Positions 13,944 to 14,556 of a DNA stretch of 14,556 bases are shown one piece after another; the first letter of the stretch is position 1; the number at the start of each line of letters is the position of its first letter. The stretch is taken from assembly GCA_947372405.1 (NCBI GenBank), contig CANBTO010000064.1, forward strand, positions 1 to 14,556, given 5' to 3'. The DNA is from Verrucomicrobiaceae bacterium (lineage in GTDB: Bacteria > Verrucomicrobiota > Verrucomicrobiae > Verrucomicrobiales > Akkermansiaceae). Below the pieces are notes generated by a model. It made no database searches. It was not told where the DNA came from and saw nothing but the letters and a program-made list of their open reading frames with translations. A program made the translations under genes and the position numbers.

Positions 13944-14246
13944 TCAGGCAGGTGGTTGGTAACTGAGTGAATCAAAAATGGCGACGGTGATGGCGTCGAT
14001 GGGGATGTCGTAATCAAACGGGGCGGTGGCTTCGGCGCCTTCGACGATGCCGACGATGTCACCCTCACCCGCTCCGAGGTTGTCATAGGTGACGAACGAG
14101 GATTGCGCGGAAAGCGGTGGCCGGGTTTCGCAGGCGGTGTTGTAGCTTGTGGCGTCAAGGGGATTGCACATGAGCCACCGGCCTCCCTTGAAGGAGGGGT
14201 CTTGCACGTTCAGGGTGACCCTGCCGATGACCTGGGCGATGCGCAC
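13944..14246 (-). CDS. EutN/CcmL-type microcompartment vertex protein (BMC-P), 100 aa
   Basis: This is a pentameric shell protein that caps vertices of a polyhedral microcompartment. MRIAQVIGRVTLNVQDPSFKG is the usual beginning of the family, and GRWLMCNPLD, VTYDNLGAGEGDIVGIVEGAEA and PIDAITVAIFDSL follow in order. The length of 100 residues fits a single-domain BMC-P. The start codon is GTG (ending 14246); no ATG is available that keeps the first beta strand, so GTG is clearly the start. It lies 22 bases after the preceding shell gene and 12 bases before the aldolase gene, so all three probably form one operon. The Planctomycetes-Verrucomicrobia compartment has several different BMC-P proteins, and this is one of them. 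Confidence 0.9.
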   Translation of the reverse strand: MRIAQVIGRVTLNVQDPSFKGGRWLMCNPLDATSYNTACETRPPLSAQSSFVTYDNLGAGEGDIVGIVEGAEATAPFDYDIPIDAITVAIFDSLSYQPPA

Positions 14247-14268
14247 TGGAGGAAAAGTTTGCTGGTTT

Positions 14269-14556
14269 TCAGTGTTCAGTTTTCAGGGAAGAAAACGGGG
14301 GCTCGTCCACCACGCCTTGGACGAAGTTTCTGATAGGTGATTTTTCGTCGTGGACGAGGTGGCGGGCGCCGACGCCGTCGGTGGAGACGATGACCTTGGA
14401 ATGGAGGCCCGCACCGAAGAGGTCGATGGCGACGATGGGCGCGCCTTCCGGTTTCCCTTCGAAGCCGAGCGGCTGGCACAGCAGCATCGTGCAGCCCTTG
14501 AGGGAGGGATGCGAATGGCTGCTGACAGCATGGCCGACGACTTGGGCGGGGATCAT
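14269..14556 (-). CDS. EutN/CcmL-type microcompartment vertex protein (BMC-P), 95 aa, start at the window edge
   Basis: A second pentameric vertex protein, distinct from its neighbour. It reads MIPAQVVGHAVSSHSHPSLK, then GCTMLLCQPLGFEGKPEG, IVAIDLFGAGLHSKVIVSTD and a C-terminal NFVQGVVDEPP, all in the order of the family. The ATG is formed by the last three bases of the window. I take it as the true start because the family begins exactly there and the length is normal, but upstream sequence is not available. It is the first of three visible genes of the microcompartment operon. Other shell (BMC-H) and enzyme genes, such as an aldehyde dehydrogenase, would be expected just to the right. Confidence 0.87.
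   Translation of the reverse strand: MIPAQVVGHAVSSHSHPSLKGCTMLLCQPLGFEGKPEGAPIVAIDLFGAGLHSKVIVSTDGVGARHLVHDEKSPIRNFVQGVVDEPPFSSLKTEH

Overview
The window looks like a moderately GC-rich chromosome of the Verrucomicrobiota (inference, not proven). The clues are a Planctomycetes-Verrucomicrobia type microcompartment locus (a class II aldolase with two EutN/CcmL-type vertex proteins) at the right end, secreted glycoside hydrolases of types common in that phylum, and weak or absent Shine-Dalgarno sequences before most genes. Positions 1 to about 9050 look like part of an integrative element. Positions from about 9225 on look like resident carbohydrate-catabolism genes.

Element, read right to left because nearly all its genes are on the minus strand: a tyrosine recombinase, a small excisionase-like helix-turn-helix protein, and a large prim-pol/AAA-type primase-helicase. 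These are followed by an ankyrin-like protein of unknown function and a run of four small unknown genes: an HTH protein, a 72-aa protein coupled to it by an ATGA overlap, a coiled-coil protein and a helical protein. The run meets the 3' end of a type I restriction-modification methyltransferase (hsdM) tail to tail. The layout resembles the replication and integration end of an integrative plasmid or phage satellite carrying a restriction system. No capsid, conjugation or repressor gene is visible.

The element's non-coding DNA is its most unusual part. Between the recombinase and the excisionase lies a 138-bp array of five consecutive palindromes, each centred on CG, with centres 26 to 30 bp apart. 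The 3' end of the primase-helicase gene and the DNA beyond it hold a cluster of TGTCCCG motifs and a strong GC hairpin, which together look like an iteron-type origin. The 464-bp gap next to it has nested and mutually exclusive inverted repeats and an opposite-strand terminator. A tRNA-3'-end-like sequence near 9018-9046 may mark the element's right attachment site.

Resident part: a secreted 764-aa DUF5703/GH95-like protein on the plus strand faces a secreted GH71/GH99-like protein on the minus strand. Next comes the minus-strand microcompartment cluster of two pentameric shell proteins and the fuculose/rhamnulose-phosphate-type aldolase. A plausible joint role is release of deoxyhexoses from a polysaccharide outside the cell, then aldolase cleavage to a lactaldehyde intermediate held inside the shell. 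The link between hydrolases and compartment is inferred from proximity.
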